Assembly: GCF_010993775.1 (NCBI RefSeq)
Contig: NZ_WOTO01000030.1
Coordinates: 43,897-107,896 of the forward strand
From: Fodinicola feengrottensis
GTDB taxonomy: Bacteria > Actinomycetota > Actinomycetes > Mycobacteriales > HKI-0501
Length of the DNA: 64,000 bases
Reading direction: 5' to 3'
The stretch's first letter is position 1; each line of letters starts with the position of its first letter. Shown piece by piece: positions 1 to 8,569 of this stretch. Both the position numbers and the translations under genes were made by a program. Under the pieces are notes generated by a model. That model made no database searches, was not told the DNA's origin, and was given only the letters and a program-made list of their open reading frames with translations.

Positions 1-1537
1 TTCGAGGAGCGCCTGAACAAGGTGCTCAAGGAAGTCCGAACTCGCGGCGACATTATTCTTTTTGTGGACGAGATCCACACGCTGGTCGGAGCCGGTGCGG
101 CCGAGGGTGCGATCGACGCTGCCAGCATTCTCAAGCCGATGCTGGCCCGCGGCGAGCTGCGGACGATCGGCGCCACCACGGTCACCGAATACCGTAAATA
201 CTTCGAAAAGGACGCGGCTTTGGCGCGCCGGTTCCAGCCGATCGAGGTCGCCGAGCCGTCGGTAAACCAAACCGCGGAGATCCTCAAAGGCCTGCGTGGC
301 CGGTACGAGGAGCATCACCAGGTGACCATCACCGACGCCGCGGTGGTTGCCGCGGCGACCCTCGCGGACCGGTATATCGCGGACCGTTTCCTGCCGGACA
401 AGGCGATCGACCTGATCGACGAGGCCGGCGCGATGATGCGACTGCGTCGCATGACGGCCCCGCCGGAGCTGCGGGAATTCGACGAGATCGTCACCGAGGA
501 CATTATTGCCGAGGTGGTGGCGGGCTGGACGGGCATCCCGGTTTTCAAGCTGACTGAAGCCGAAACGTCCCGGCTGCTGCGGATGGAGGACGAGCTGCAC
601 CGGCGGGTCGTGGGCCAGCAGGAGGCGATCAGGTCGGTCAGCAAGGCGATTCGTCGTACGCGGGCCGGCCTGAATGATCCGAAGCGGCCCGGCGGCTCGT
701 TCATTTTCGCTGGTACGTCTGGGATCGGGAAGAGCGAGCTGTCCAAGGCGCTCGCCGAGTTCTTGTTCGGTGACGACAACGCGCTTGTTCAGCTGGACAT
801 GTCCGAATTCCATGACCGGTCGACGGTGTCCCGGCTGGTGGGCGCGCCTCCCGGGTATGTCGGCTACGACGAAGGTGGCCAGCTGACCGAAAAGGTCCGC
901 CGGAAACCCTTCAGCGTGGTGTTGTTCGACGAGATCGAGAAGGCTCATTCGGACGTTTTCAGCACGTTGTTGCAGGTGTTGGAGGACGGCCGGTTGACCG
1001 ATGGCCAGGGTCGTGTGGTGGATTTCAAGAACACCGTGCTGATCATGACCACAAATCTCGGTACGCGCGATGTTTCCAAGGCCGTCAGTCTCGTTTTGTT
1101 TCCAAGGCGGCAACGACGATTCCAGCAACTACGAGCGGATGAAGCAGAAGGTTCAGGACGAGCTGAAGCAGCACTTCCGGCCGGAGTTCCTGAACCGGAT
1201 CGATGACATCGTGGTGTTCCATCAGTTGACGCAGGAGCAGATCGTCCAAATCGTGGACATCATGGTCGCCCGGGTCTGCGGTCAGCTCAAGGAAAAGGGC
1301 ATGACGTTGTCGTTGACCGAGAACGCTCGTACTTTCCTGGCAAAGAAGGGATTCGACCCGGTGCTCGGTGCCCGGCCGTTGCGCCGGACCATCCAGCGCG
1401 AGATCGAGGACACGCTGAGCGAGAAAATCCTCTTCGGCGAGATCCAGTCCGGTCAGCAGATCACCATCGACGTCGAAGGTGACCTGGACCGGATTTCGGC
1501 CGCACAACTGGTGTTCAAGGTGGACGAGTACGTGTAG
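1..1537 (+). CDS. clpC: ClpC-type AAA+ unfoldase, 3' part, frameshifted
   Basis: ATP-driven unfoldase that feeds proteins to the ClpP protease in the cytoplasm. The frame is open from base 1, so the N-domain and D1 Walker A lie outside the window. Visible in order: D1 Walker B (ILFVDEIH), the end of D1, a D2 Walker A written GTSGIGKS (most ClpC have GPTGVGKT), the pore-loop stretch GYVGYDEGGQLTE, D2 Walker B (LFDEIEKAH), sensor TTNLGT, and the C-terminal HFRPEFLNRIDD and GARPLRR motifs. The frame changes at about 1090-1102 (CTCGTTTTGTTTCC) between KAVSL and FQGGND; both sides match ClpC, so a sequence error is likely. ClpB is excluded by the short middle region and the C-terminal end. Confidence 0.93.
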
Positions 1538-1571
1538 TGGCGAACGGGTGGTCGCACGGCCACCCGTTCCG

Positions 1572-2111
1572 CTATTTCCATTCGGGCGCGAGGATCGCCC
1601 AGATCTGCTTGTCGTAGCGGACCCCCTGGTACGGCCAGAGTTCGCGTTGTACGCCCTCAAAAGTCATCCCGAGTCGTTTCGCGACCGCGGCGCTGCGGTC
1701 GTTGTCGGCTCGGCAATGCCACTCCGCGCGATGCAGCCCGCGGGTGCTGAACGCCCAGTCCAGGAGGGCGCCGCAAGCGGCGGTGACCAGGCCGTTCCCC
1801 TCGGCCGCACGCTCCAGCCAACAGCCAATTTCGCAGGTTCCATAGGCCGCGTCGAAATCCACGAACATCACGCCGCCGACCAGCGTTCCGTCGAGCCAGA
1901 TCCCGAAAAGACGCGCACCGTCGTTGGCCTGGCGCTCGGCGTACCGGCGCAGGGTGGCCCGCGCGCCGTCTACGTCCTCGGTCACGAAGGTCGGCCCCAC
2001 CCAGGGGCGGATGTGCTCACGAGCGCGGTCCTGGTTGGCGGCGAACTCCTCGGCGTGCCAGATCTCCAGCGGTCGGAGCTCGGCATTGTCCCGCAGCGGG
2101 AGGGAGAACAT
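1572..2111 (-). CDS. GNAT-family N-acetyltransferase (RimJ/RimL type)
   Basis: Predicted acetyl-CoA dependent N-acetyltransferase of the RimJ/RimL group, about 179 residues, the usual length. The N-terminal half has the strand pattern LRPLEIWHAEEF, the centre LVGGVMFVDF and a cofactor-loop region around EIGCWLERAAEGNGLVTAA, and the C-terminus NDRSAAVAKRLGMTFEGV typical of this group. The start at 2111 (MFSLPLRD) is preferred; an in-frame ATG at 2132 would add seven residues without homology. It is divergent from the TetR gene, and their start regions almost touch, so the TetR may control it. The acceptor substrate cannot be told from sequence. Confidence 0.9.
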   Translation of the reverse strand: MFSLPLRDNAELRPLEIWHAEEFAANQDRAREHIRPWVGPTFVTEDVDGARATLRRYAERQANDGARLFGIWLDGTLVGGVMFVDFDAAYGTCEIGCWLERAAEGNGLVTAACGALLDWAFSTRGLHRAEWHCRADNDRSAAVAKRLGMTFEGVQRELWPYQGVRYDKQIWAILAPEWK

Positions 2112-2123
2112 GATGACCCCACA

Positions 2124-2151
2124 TTCACACAACAGTCGTTATGATTATGTA
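2124..2151 (+). promoter_or_regulatory. Possible promoter of the TetR gene in the divergent GNAT/TetR gap
   Basis: TTCACA (2124-2129) and TATGTA (2146-2151) are 16 bases apart, which would place transcription start within a few bases of the TetR ATG at 2162 and make that mRNA nearly leaderless. There is no ribosome binding site before 2162, which fits. The promoter reading is inference from spacing only. Confidence 0.3.
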
Positions 2152-2161
2152 CGGTAGCAGC

Positions 2162-2749
2162 ATGCCACGAACAAAGGGCGATCACGAGGCCCGCCGCCGA
2201 GATGTCTCGGAAGCGGTCTGGCGGGTGTTGACCGCGCAGGGCTTCGGCGGTCTGACCATGCGCGCGGTCGCCGCCGAGCTCGGCGCGACCACCGGTCTGC
2301 TCACCCATTATTTCCCCAGCAAACGGGACCTTGTCGGGTACGCGCTCGACCTGCTGGAGCGGCGTACGGACAGTCGCCCGCGGCGTGCGGCCGGCGAGGG
2401 CCTGTCGGCCCTGCGCGCCGTGCTGTTCGATGTTCTGCCGCTGACCAGCGAGGACGCCGCCAGTAACCGGATCTGGGTGTCGTCGTGGGACACCGCCCTC
2501 GCCGAGCCCAGCTTGAGTGCCGACTATGCCGGCAAGTACGCGCGAAGCCGCGACAAGCTGCGTGACCTCGTTGCCGCAGCCCAAAAGCTGGGTGAACTGC
2601 CGGCCGGGGATCCGGCCCGCATCGCGGCCGGTGCCCAGGCATTCATCCTCGGTTTGGTCGTACAAGCCCTTTTTGATCCAGCAGCATTTCCGGCCAACCG
2701 GCAGATCGAGCTTTTGGACGACTATTTGGACACTGTCACGAAGCTGTGA
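2162..2749 (+). CDS. TetR-family transcriptional regulator
   Basis: DNA-binding repressor of about 195 residues. Residues 10-55 form the TetR helix-turn-helix: VWRVLTAQGFGGLTMRAVAAELG followed by the recognition part TTGLLTHYFPSKRDLV. The C-terminal ligand domain includes WVSSWDTALAEP and AFILGLVVQALFDP, common in the group with a TetR_C_6-like domain. ATG 2162 (MPRTKGDHEARRR) is chosen over ATG 2141 because basic lead residues normally begin here. Divergent to the GNAT gene. The ligand is unknown. Intact frame. Confidence 0.92.
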   Translation: MPRTKGDHEARRRDVSEAVWRVLTAQGFGGLTMRAVAAELGATTGLLTHYFPSKRDLVGYALDLLERRTDSRPRRAAGEGLSALRAVLFDVLPLTSEDAASNRIWVSSWDTALAEPSLSADYAGKYARSRDKLRDLVAAAQKLGELPAGDPARIAAGAQAFILGLVVQALFDPAAFPANRQIELLDDYLDTVTKL

Positions 2750-2795
2750 CACATCGATCGCAAGGTGTGGACATGCCACGACCACAGTGAGCCGC

Positions 2796-4337
2796 ATGCG
2801 AATTCACCGTCCCCATCGGGGCACATCACTTCTCGCTGTCTTTCTCGTCCTCGCCGCGACCGGCCTGTTCGCTTCCCCTGCGCAGGCCATTGTCGGCGGG
2901 GTCGAGTCGTCCAAGCCGTACGCCTTCCTGGGCTCGCTGGAGCGGCCCGAGTCGCCCCGTCCGGACAAACATGTGTGCGGTGTCAGCGTGCTCGCGCCGC
3001 AGTGGGTGATCAGCGCGAGCCATTGTGCGGCCCCGCCCAACCAAGCCGCAGTCGGCACTCCGCGCGGCTGGCGGGTCCGGATCGGGTCGCTGAGCGCGAG
3101 CTCAGGCGGCCAAGTTGTCGATGTCGACAAGTTCTATCGGCTCGCCACTCCTCGGCCCGATGGCTTCTTCGGCAGAGATCTTTCGTTGCTGCACCTACGG
3201 ACTCCGGTACGTGCCGTGCCGATTCGGCTCGCCAGCGCCACCCCACCGGACCACACGCCGGCGCGCATTGTCGGTTGGGGAATGACTTGCGACGATCGGA
3301 ACAATCCCGCTTGTTTCCCTGACAAACTGAGGGAAGCCGACACCGCTGTCCAGCCGATCTCAGCCTGTTCGACCGGTTTGGCTGGCCAGGAACTGTGCAT
3401 CGGCAGCCTCGACGGCAGCGTCGCCGCGACCAATATGGACTCCGGTGGGCCGGCGCTCGTACGGGAAAAGGGTCGCTGGGTGTTGGCCGGCATTGTCAGC
3501 GGTGGCAACGCGAACCAGCCGGTCCTCTACACGGACGTCACCAAGCGCGCCGCCTGGATCAACGGCATTGTGGACGGCACCGCCGTGCCGCGGGAGGTGC
3601 CGGTGCCGTCGCTGGCCGGCACCGTCGAACTCGACCGTTGCATGGCGTCTGTGGTGCGTACGCCCGATGCGCGGCCCGGGTCCAAAGCGCTGCTGCTGAC
3701 AAATGGCCACTGCGTGGAGGGGGCGCGCCCGGCGGTTGGGTCGGCGTTGGTGGATCAGCCGGCCAACCGGCCGATCGCCATCCAGGACAGCGAGGGGTAT
3801 GACAAGGTCACGGCCACCGCGAATCGGCTGGTGTACGCGACGATGACTGGCACCGATATCGCCCTTTACCGGCTTGACAAAACGTACGCGCAGCTGGCCG
3901 CCCAGGGGGAGAAGGTCTTCCAGGTGACCACCAAACCGGTGGGCGCCGGCGCTCATGTGGACGTGCTGAGCGGAGCTTATCGTCAGCCTTGTACGGTCCA
4001 GGCCGTCATTTCGCACCTGCGCGAAGCCGGTTATCAGCAGGACAATTCGTTCCGTTGGGCCGCCACCGACAACTGCTATCTTGGCCCTGGATATTCCGGT
4101 TCCGCGGTGATCGCCTCGGACGGCAACACCATCGTTGGCGTACACAACACCAGCAACCGCGACGGTGCGCAGTGCACGGACGGCAACCCGTGCGAGGTGG
4201 CCGCGAACGGGACTGTGACTTCCGTACAAGGCCGCACTTATGGCCAGCAGATCAATGCGATCCCGGCCTGCCTCACCGCTCAGTCCACATTGGACCTTTT
4301 CGCTCCGGGTTGCGTACTCGCCCGCCCAGCGGCCTGA
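2796..4337 (+). CDS. Secreted protease with two trypsin-like (S1/V8-type) domains in one chain
   Basis: Exported serine protease of about 513 residues. A Sec signal peptide (MRIHRPHRG, hydrophobic core, ASPAQA) is followed directly by IVGG, the mature trypsin N-terminus, so the first domain needs no separate propeptide cleavage. Domain 1 has His in ISASHCAA, Asp in GRDLSLLHL and Ser in MDSGGPAL. Domain 2 (about residue 275 on) has His in TNGHCVEG, Asp in GTDIALYRL and Ser in GPGYSGSAV, the last closer to V8/glutamyl-endopeptidase style. Each domain carries several cysteines. ATG 2796 is chosen; GTG 2787 is in frame and possible. Intact frame. Confidence 0.9.
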   Translation: MRIHRPHRGTSLLAVFLVLAATGLFASPAQAIVGGVESSKPYAFLGSLERPESPRPDKHVCGVSVLAPQWVISASHCAAPPNQAAVGTPRGWRVRIGSLSASSGGQVVDVDKFYRLATPRPDGFFGRDLSLLHLRTPVRAVPIRLASATPPDHTPARIVGWGMTCDDRNNPACFPDKLREADTAVQPISACSTGLAGQELCIGSLDGSVAATNMDSGGPALVREKGRWVLAGIVSGGNANQPVLYTDVTKRAAWINGIVDGTAVPREVPVPSLAGTVELDRCMASVVRTPDARPGSKALLLTNGHCVEGARPAVGSALVDQPANRPIAIQDSEGYDKVTATANRLVYATMTGTDIALYRLDKTYAQLAAQGEKVFQVTTKPVGAGAHVDVLSGAYRQPCTVQAVISHLREAGYQQDNSFRWAATDNCYLGPGYSGSAVIASDGNTIVGVHNTSNRDGAQCTDGNPCEVAANGTVTSVQGRTYGQQINAIPACLTAQSTLDLFAPGCVLARPAA

Positions 4338-4409
4338 CCGCTCTGTTAGACGTAAGGCGGCTCGGCGCTGGTCCCAGCGCCGAGCCGTTTCAGTGCCGCG
4401 ATATGCGCC

Positions 4410-4688
4410 TTACGACCACGTTTCCACGTAAAGGGCATAGGTGCTGCTGCCCGGCTCCCAATAGCATTGGTAGTCCCGATATGTGCCGGCCCGCTGGAGC
4501 GCGGCTCCCGCGTTCTCGCAGGCAAAATAGGCCAAGTAGCCCTTTTGGTAAAGGAACCATTCGTACGGTTGCGCCTTGCCCGACGGCGTCGACGCGGCAG
4601 CCGCCTCAGCCGCGGTGGGCAGTGCGGTGGCGGACGTGGCCATTATGACCGCGATGCCCGCGGCGGCGGCGAGTTTCTTCCAGTTCAC
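4410..4688 (-). CDS. Small secreted protein, FxYx[KR]G/two-Cys family
   Basis: A 92-residue exported protein of unknown role. GTG start at 4688 with a good ribosome binding site (GGAGGT five bases before). The signal peptide MNWKKLAAAAGIAVIM...AAEA is followed by a mature part of about 60 residues with two cysteines 17 residues apart and the tail ALYVE. The pattern F-x-Y-x-[KR]-G-[YF]-x5-C ... C ... ALY-x-E is shared with the product of 33638-33907. Convergent with the double protease gene. No enzyme motif is seen. Confidence 0.75.
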   Translation of the reverse strand: MNWKKLAAAAGIAVIMATSATALPTAAEAAAASTPSGKAQPYEWFLYQKGYLAYFACENAGAALQRAGTYRDYQCYWEPGSSTYALYVETWS

Positions 4689-5104
4689 AAGCGACCTCCA
4701 GTAAGAGAACCGACGGCCACAGGACGGTGGCGTGTCGCTGTTTCTTTATACGGACCGGACAGGTTCGTTGTGGTGAACCAAAAATGTCGCGTCAGTGAAA
4801 TCATGATGGGCCATGTTTTGATATATGCATGACAAATGTCAGGGGAGGGTGACATTCGTCAGGCCGGGCCGCAGCTGTTCGCCAGTTATGGACAGCGCAT
4901 TTGTTCGCCGTACGTTCGTCGGCTGTGGCTCGGGACAGTGCGGCGGGCTGGTCGGCGCGACAGATCCGATCCGCGACGGCTACACCCTCCGGGCAGACGG
5001 CGACAAGGGCTACGTGGAGATAGTCGCACGACACCCCGTGTGAACAGAGTCGGCTGGACCTCACCCTTTAAGCTACCCAACCAGGAGCAAGAGGAAGGGA
5101 ATCG
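4689..5104. other. Gene-poor stretch upstream of the 5105 membrane gene
   Basis: No gene supported. An open frame at 4825-5043 gives 72 residues with no recognisable family, signal or ribosome binding site. The region must hold the promoter for the minus-strand gene at 4688 and for the plus-strand pair at 5105; no clear consensus boxes were found. Confidence 0.4.
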
Positions 5105-5488
5105 ATGGCTGGAGCAGTAGCCTCCCTGCTGGCCACGCTGGTGGTGCAGTTGCCGCTCGGCGCCGCGCTGGTCGCCGGCTTCGTACTGGCGGTGATGCGC
5201 AGGCGACGCCATCCCAGGGCGGCGGCGTTGGTCATGGTCGGCATCGTCCTGGTGTTCGTGGCTCTCATCCTCACCACGGGCCTGCGCAGCTTTGGCGGCT
5301 TCCTCAACGTTTTCGCGCACGACACGACCGTCGCCGCCGACCAGGTCAACCTCGTCTTTGTGGCGGTGAACGTCATCGCCGGCCTGCTGGCCGCCGTCGC
5401 CTGGATTCTGGCCGCTGTCGCGGTGGTCAGCAGACCAGGTCCAAGCGAACCGCGAATCGGTACGTCATCGGGAGCGGATGCGGCATGA
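5105..5488 (+). CDS. Small multi-pass membrane protein, first of a coupled pair
   Basis: A 127-residue protein with about three to four hydrophobic helices (ASLLATLVVQLPLGAALVAG, AALVMVGIVLVFVALIL, VNLVFVAVNVIAGLLAAVAW) split by a basic loop MRRRRHPRA, the kind of loop that stays in the cytoplasm. The start at 5105 follows a purine-rich AGAGGAAGGGAATCG. Its stop overlaps the ATG of the next gene (ATGA). No family recognised. The next protein has the same layout, so the two may form a membrane pair. Confidence 0.65.
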   Translation: MAGAVASLLATLVVQLPLGAALVAGFVLAVMRRRRHPRAAALVMVGIVLVFVALILTTGLRSFGGFLNVFAHDTTVAADQVNLVFVAVNVIAGLLAAVAWILAAVAVVSRPGPSEPRIGTSSGADAA

Positions 5489-5837
5489 CGAGCGACAGCA
5501 TTTTCCTCGACACCCTGTTGCGCTATCTGGCCACTCAGATCCCCGTACTGATCGCCTTGCCGGCGGCGATCGTGATCGTCGTCGCCAACACGGGGCTACG
5601 GATCGCCGCAAGACCGTCATCGGTGTTGTCGCTTTCGTGCTGGCGCTGCTTTCCGCGCTGCTGTGGCCGCCGGTCGTCGCGCTGAGCTCTTGGCTTACCG
5701 CGACAGACCACGGGGGTTCGATCGTCGGCTCGGTGGTGAATGGTGGCGGTGATTTCGCGCTCAACATCCTGACCGGAGTGGCTTGGCTGCTCATAGTGTT
5801 GGCCATTTTCGGCCGCAAGGCGACATCGGAGAGCTGA
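5485..5837 (+). CDS. Small membrane protein, second of the pair, frameshifted
   Basis: Starts inside the stop of the upstream gene (ATGA at 5485), so it is translationally coupled. The first frame gives MTSDSIFLDTLL, a helix IPVLIALPAAIVIVVANTGL and AAR; the continuation in another frame gives KTVIGVVAFVLALLSALLWP, a soluble loop and LNILTGVAWLLIVLAIFGRK before the stop. The shift lies near 5600-5620. With the break repaired it is about 117 residues with three helices, resembling its neighbour in length and layout. Function unknown. Confidence 0.55.
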
Positions 5838-5875
5838 CGGGATTTTGGCTCAGTCGGCTGGCCCGGCTTATCCCA

Positions 5876-6361
5876 TTATTCGCTAAGGGCAACGATCCGG
5901 CGTGCCTCGGCCCGGATTTGTGCCTCAACCTCGGAAGTGTCTGGGGCAGTTATCGGGTATTCCGCGCAGTCGTACATGTCGTCGAGTTCGACAAGCGTCC
6001 TGGCCAGCGCAAGACCGTCGTGACTGAACTTTTGGTGCGCCCAGGTGGTGAGGTCTCGAGGGGCCAGGTGTCCGGCCAGCATTCGCGCACTCAGAGCGGT
6101 GAGTCCGGCCTCCATCGCGTTCGCACTGTCGACGAGGTGATACGACAGGCCCAGCTCGTCCATGGCCGCTTCCAGCACCAAAGGCATCTCGACAACCGCA
6201 TCGCGATAAGGCACCGCCGCGAGCATCGAAAGGGCGGTTCCGTCCAGGCCGGCGACCAACGCGTCGCAGGCGGCGCGTACGACGTCGGCGGCATCCAGAT
6301 AGCCGATGCCCTACAGGGCGGCCGCATTCGCCACCTGTTTCCGCGCCGCATCTCGATTCAT
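5876..6361 (-). pseudogene. Unknown actinobacterial protein, interrupted by an in-frame stop
   Basis: A clean frame of about 127 residues (5876-6259) with ordinary coding character (DAVVEMPLVLEAAMDELGLS, WAHQKFSHDG, LVELDDMYDCAEY) extends upstream as GIGYLDAADVVRAACDALVAG, but an amber codon (TAG, 6311-6313) separates it from the probable start MNRDAARKQVANAAAL at 6361. Reading through the stop gives about 161 residues. The stop may be a substitution error or a true nonsense change. No domain recognised; it is mostly helical. Confidence 0.45.
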
Positions 6362-6469
6362 GCCACTGATGATGACGCACCGCACGCCAGCGGTCACCCG
6401 CCTTTTCCAGCGGCATTCTCACCACTACGTCGTCCATGCCGCCTTTTCCTGGAATTTCCGGGCGGCGGC

Positions 6470-7409
6470 CTAGACGTGCTGTTCGACGCAGCCCGCCAGT
6501 TCGTTCAACGCGACCCGGCGGCCGGTGTCAACGGCCTCGCGAAGCAAGTGCGCACGCCGTTCCGTACGGCCGATTTTCGCGCTGCCAATGGGCGGCCGGA
6601 TCTGCAGGACCGCGGGATGTGAAGCCAGCAGGCGCTCTTCCTCGGCTCGGATGGCTTCCCGCCGCAGCCATGACGCGCCGGCTCCTGGCGCGTTGCGGGC
6701 GAACCATCGCGACATCAGCAGACGTTCGCGCGCGCGCGGGGGCCGACGCGGTCTCGTCCGTACGCCGAGTGCGGAGCGCGACAATGTGCGTGGCGTTCTG
6801 CGCGAGTGCTGTTCGCACCGGAACGGCTTCGCTCAGCCCGGCGTCGACATAGGACCGCCCATCGATCTCAATAGGACCGCCGGTGAGAAGTGGCATGGCG
6901 GTCGATGCTCGAAGCGCGGTTTGCAAGCTGGACTGATCATGGATCTGCTCGTACAGATCGACGGGCTCACCGGTCTGGGCGTCGGTGGCGATCGGGTGGA
7001 ATGTCACGGCGCTGTCGAGAATTTCCTGGAAGCCCATCGGCATGATCTCGGTATACACCTTGTGGACCAGGAAATCGGTGTCTACGACAGGCCGCCGACG
7101 CAGGGCTCGCCGTGGATTGATGGTCGTCCGCATGATAATCGGATCCCACCACGCGTGCTGGGTGCTTTCGGCGCGACCGCACACTAACCAAGCCGCGTTC
7201 AACGCTCCGGCGGAACTGCCATAGACGGCATCAAACATCGGCAGCAGGCCGAGTTGTTCGATGGGAATCGTCATGCCGCTCGAGTACGCGCCACGCGAAC
7301 TCCCACCTTCGATCAGGAGCACCAGCCGCGCATTGTCGCCGCGTTGTCCGGGCACGCTTCCCTGCTGTTTGCGCTCACGCAACAGCTGCAGCACAGTGTC
7401 GGTCACCAT
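6470..7409 (-). CDS. Patatin-like phospholipase, frameshifted near the C-terminus
   Basis: Predicted lipid acyl hydrolase with a Ser-Asp dyad. Visible are the oxyanion loop GGSSRGAYSSG, the nucleophile elbow GSSAG (Ser about residue 67) and the catalytic Asp in YVDAGLSEAVPV. The frame then changes near 6727-6740, in a CGCGCGCGCGGGGG tract, and the family continuation RERLLMSRWFARN ... LNELAGCVEQHV follows in the new frame to 6470. The start may be ATG 7409 or GTG 7406; GAGG precedes both. It lies 25 bases after the TetR gene on the same strand, so the two probably form an operon controlled by that TetR. Confidence 0.85.
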
Positions 7410-7434
7410 TCCACCTCGAGTAGCACTTTCATCG

Positions 7435-8063
7435 TCAGACCCGGCGAGCGAGGGTACGTGTGGCGGGCTCTTGACAGAGACCGGTGATCAGTGCGTTGAG
7501 CCCGACTCGCCAGCGACGGTCTACGGATTGCTTTGACGATCCAAGCCGATGAGCTGCTTCCGCGGCGGCCATGCCATCGATGAATGGAGAAGAAGACGTG
7601 AGCGATATCGGTGGGGTCGCCGACGAATAACCCCGCGTCCACCGCGCCCCGGATGTGCCGGAGAAAGACCTTCCGCACTTTGACGCCGGCATTGTCATCG
7701 TCCGCGGTCGGATCGAAATCGGCGAATGGCCGGGAAAACATGATCTGTGACAACACCGGGTTGGTGACCACGAACCGCCGGAAGGCCTCGGCGAGGTGCC
7801 GGAGCGCCTCCAGCGGATCCGCGGTCGGGGGAGTCGCGGACAGGCTGTCGCCGAGCATCCGGAATCCCTGGAAGAAGACTTCCCGGATCAGTCCCGCCTT
7901 GTCGCCGAAGACCTCGTAGATCGCCGGCACGGATGCATTCGCGCGGCGGGCGACGGTCCGGGGTGGTCAGCCCTGTCACGCCCTCCTCGGCGAGCAACGC
8001 CAAGGCGCTGGCCACCCCCCGCTCGCGGAGGGCGTCAGTGCGTTGCTTGACTCGAGGCACCAC
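7435..8063 (-). CDS. TetR-family regulator, two frameshifts
   Basis: DNA-binding repressor rebuilt from three frames: MVPRVKQRTDALRERGVASA with EEGVTGLTT; then the recognition helix end PAIYEVFGDKAGLIREVF and a ligand domain (LAEAFRRFVVTNPVLSQIMF, FADFDPTADD); then AAAEAAHRLGSSKQSVDRRW to the stop. Breaks lie near 7950 and 7600. NPVLSQIMFSRPFADF is usual in TetR_C_13-like proteins. It is upstream of, and co-directional with, the patatin gene and probably regulates it. Start ATG 8063. Confidence 0.75.
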
Positions 8064-8569
8064 CCGACCATAGCAGTCGAACGGATGTTACGGAACAGTG
8101 ATACAGAACGCTGGGGGCGAGCCGTGCATCCCGCTTCAGCACTACTAAAGCCGGGGGTGTTGTAGTGGACTTTCCCCGGACGTGGCCGATGGGCTGGTGA
8201 TACGGCTGGTCAAGTGGTAGTCGGACGGTTGCTGCGCAACATGGGCCTGTTGCCGGGGCGACAGTTTGTGGCGGGCAGAGCTGGAAGAGCGACGAATATT
8301 CCGCCTCTGTCGCGGCTGCGAAGAAGACCGGTGCGGTGGTGTACGTCGCCCGACGAGGTCCTGGATCAGGTCTGATTTTCACAGTGGCACCACGTGGGAA
8401 CGAATGGGGCTTCATTACCGCTTCGTAGAAAACAAGCAGTTGAGTATCGGGCCAGCGCGCGCGCTCTGAAATGGAAGTTCTCCACAGGGGCATTTACGCG
8501 GTCCGTTTCTTATCCACAGAAACGAAAACTGGCAGCCCGACTGTCGGTGGCAGCCAGTAAAATCGGGTC
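8064..8569. other. About 500 bases with no supported gene
   Basis: Frames open here on both strands (for example 8035-8493 minus) lack a ribosome binding site, family motifs and normal actinobacterial codon bias. The minus-strand TetR promoter must lie in the left part. AT-rich words such as TTCTTATCCACAGAAACG near 8507-8524 could belong to the promoter of the downstream DUF222 gene. Nothing else is seen. Confidence 0.4.

Noticed and set aside
1070..1120. Programmed ribosomal frameshift in clpC
   Set aside because: There is no slippery site plus stop arrangement typical of programmed events, and dozens of other genes show the same kind of break.
4825..5043. 72-codon plus-strand frame with two Cys
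   Set aside because: No signal peptide, ribosome binding site or homologous pattern to the small secreted proteins.
8035..8493. Minus-strand 152-codon frame in the gap before the DUF222 gene
   Set aside because: No family motif, ribosome binding site or normal codon bias; overlaps the start of the TetR gene.
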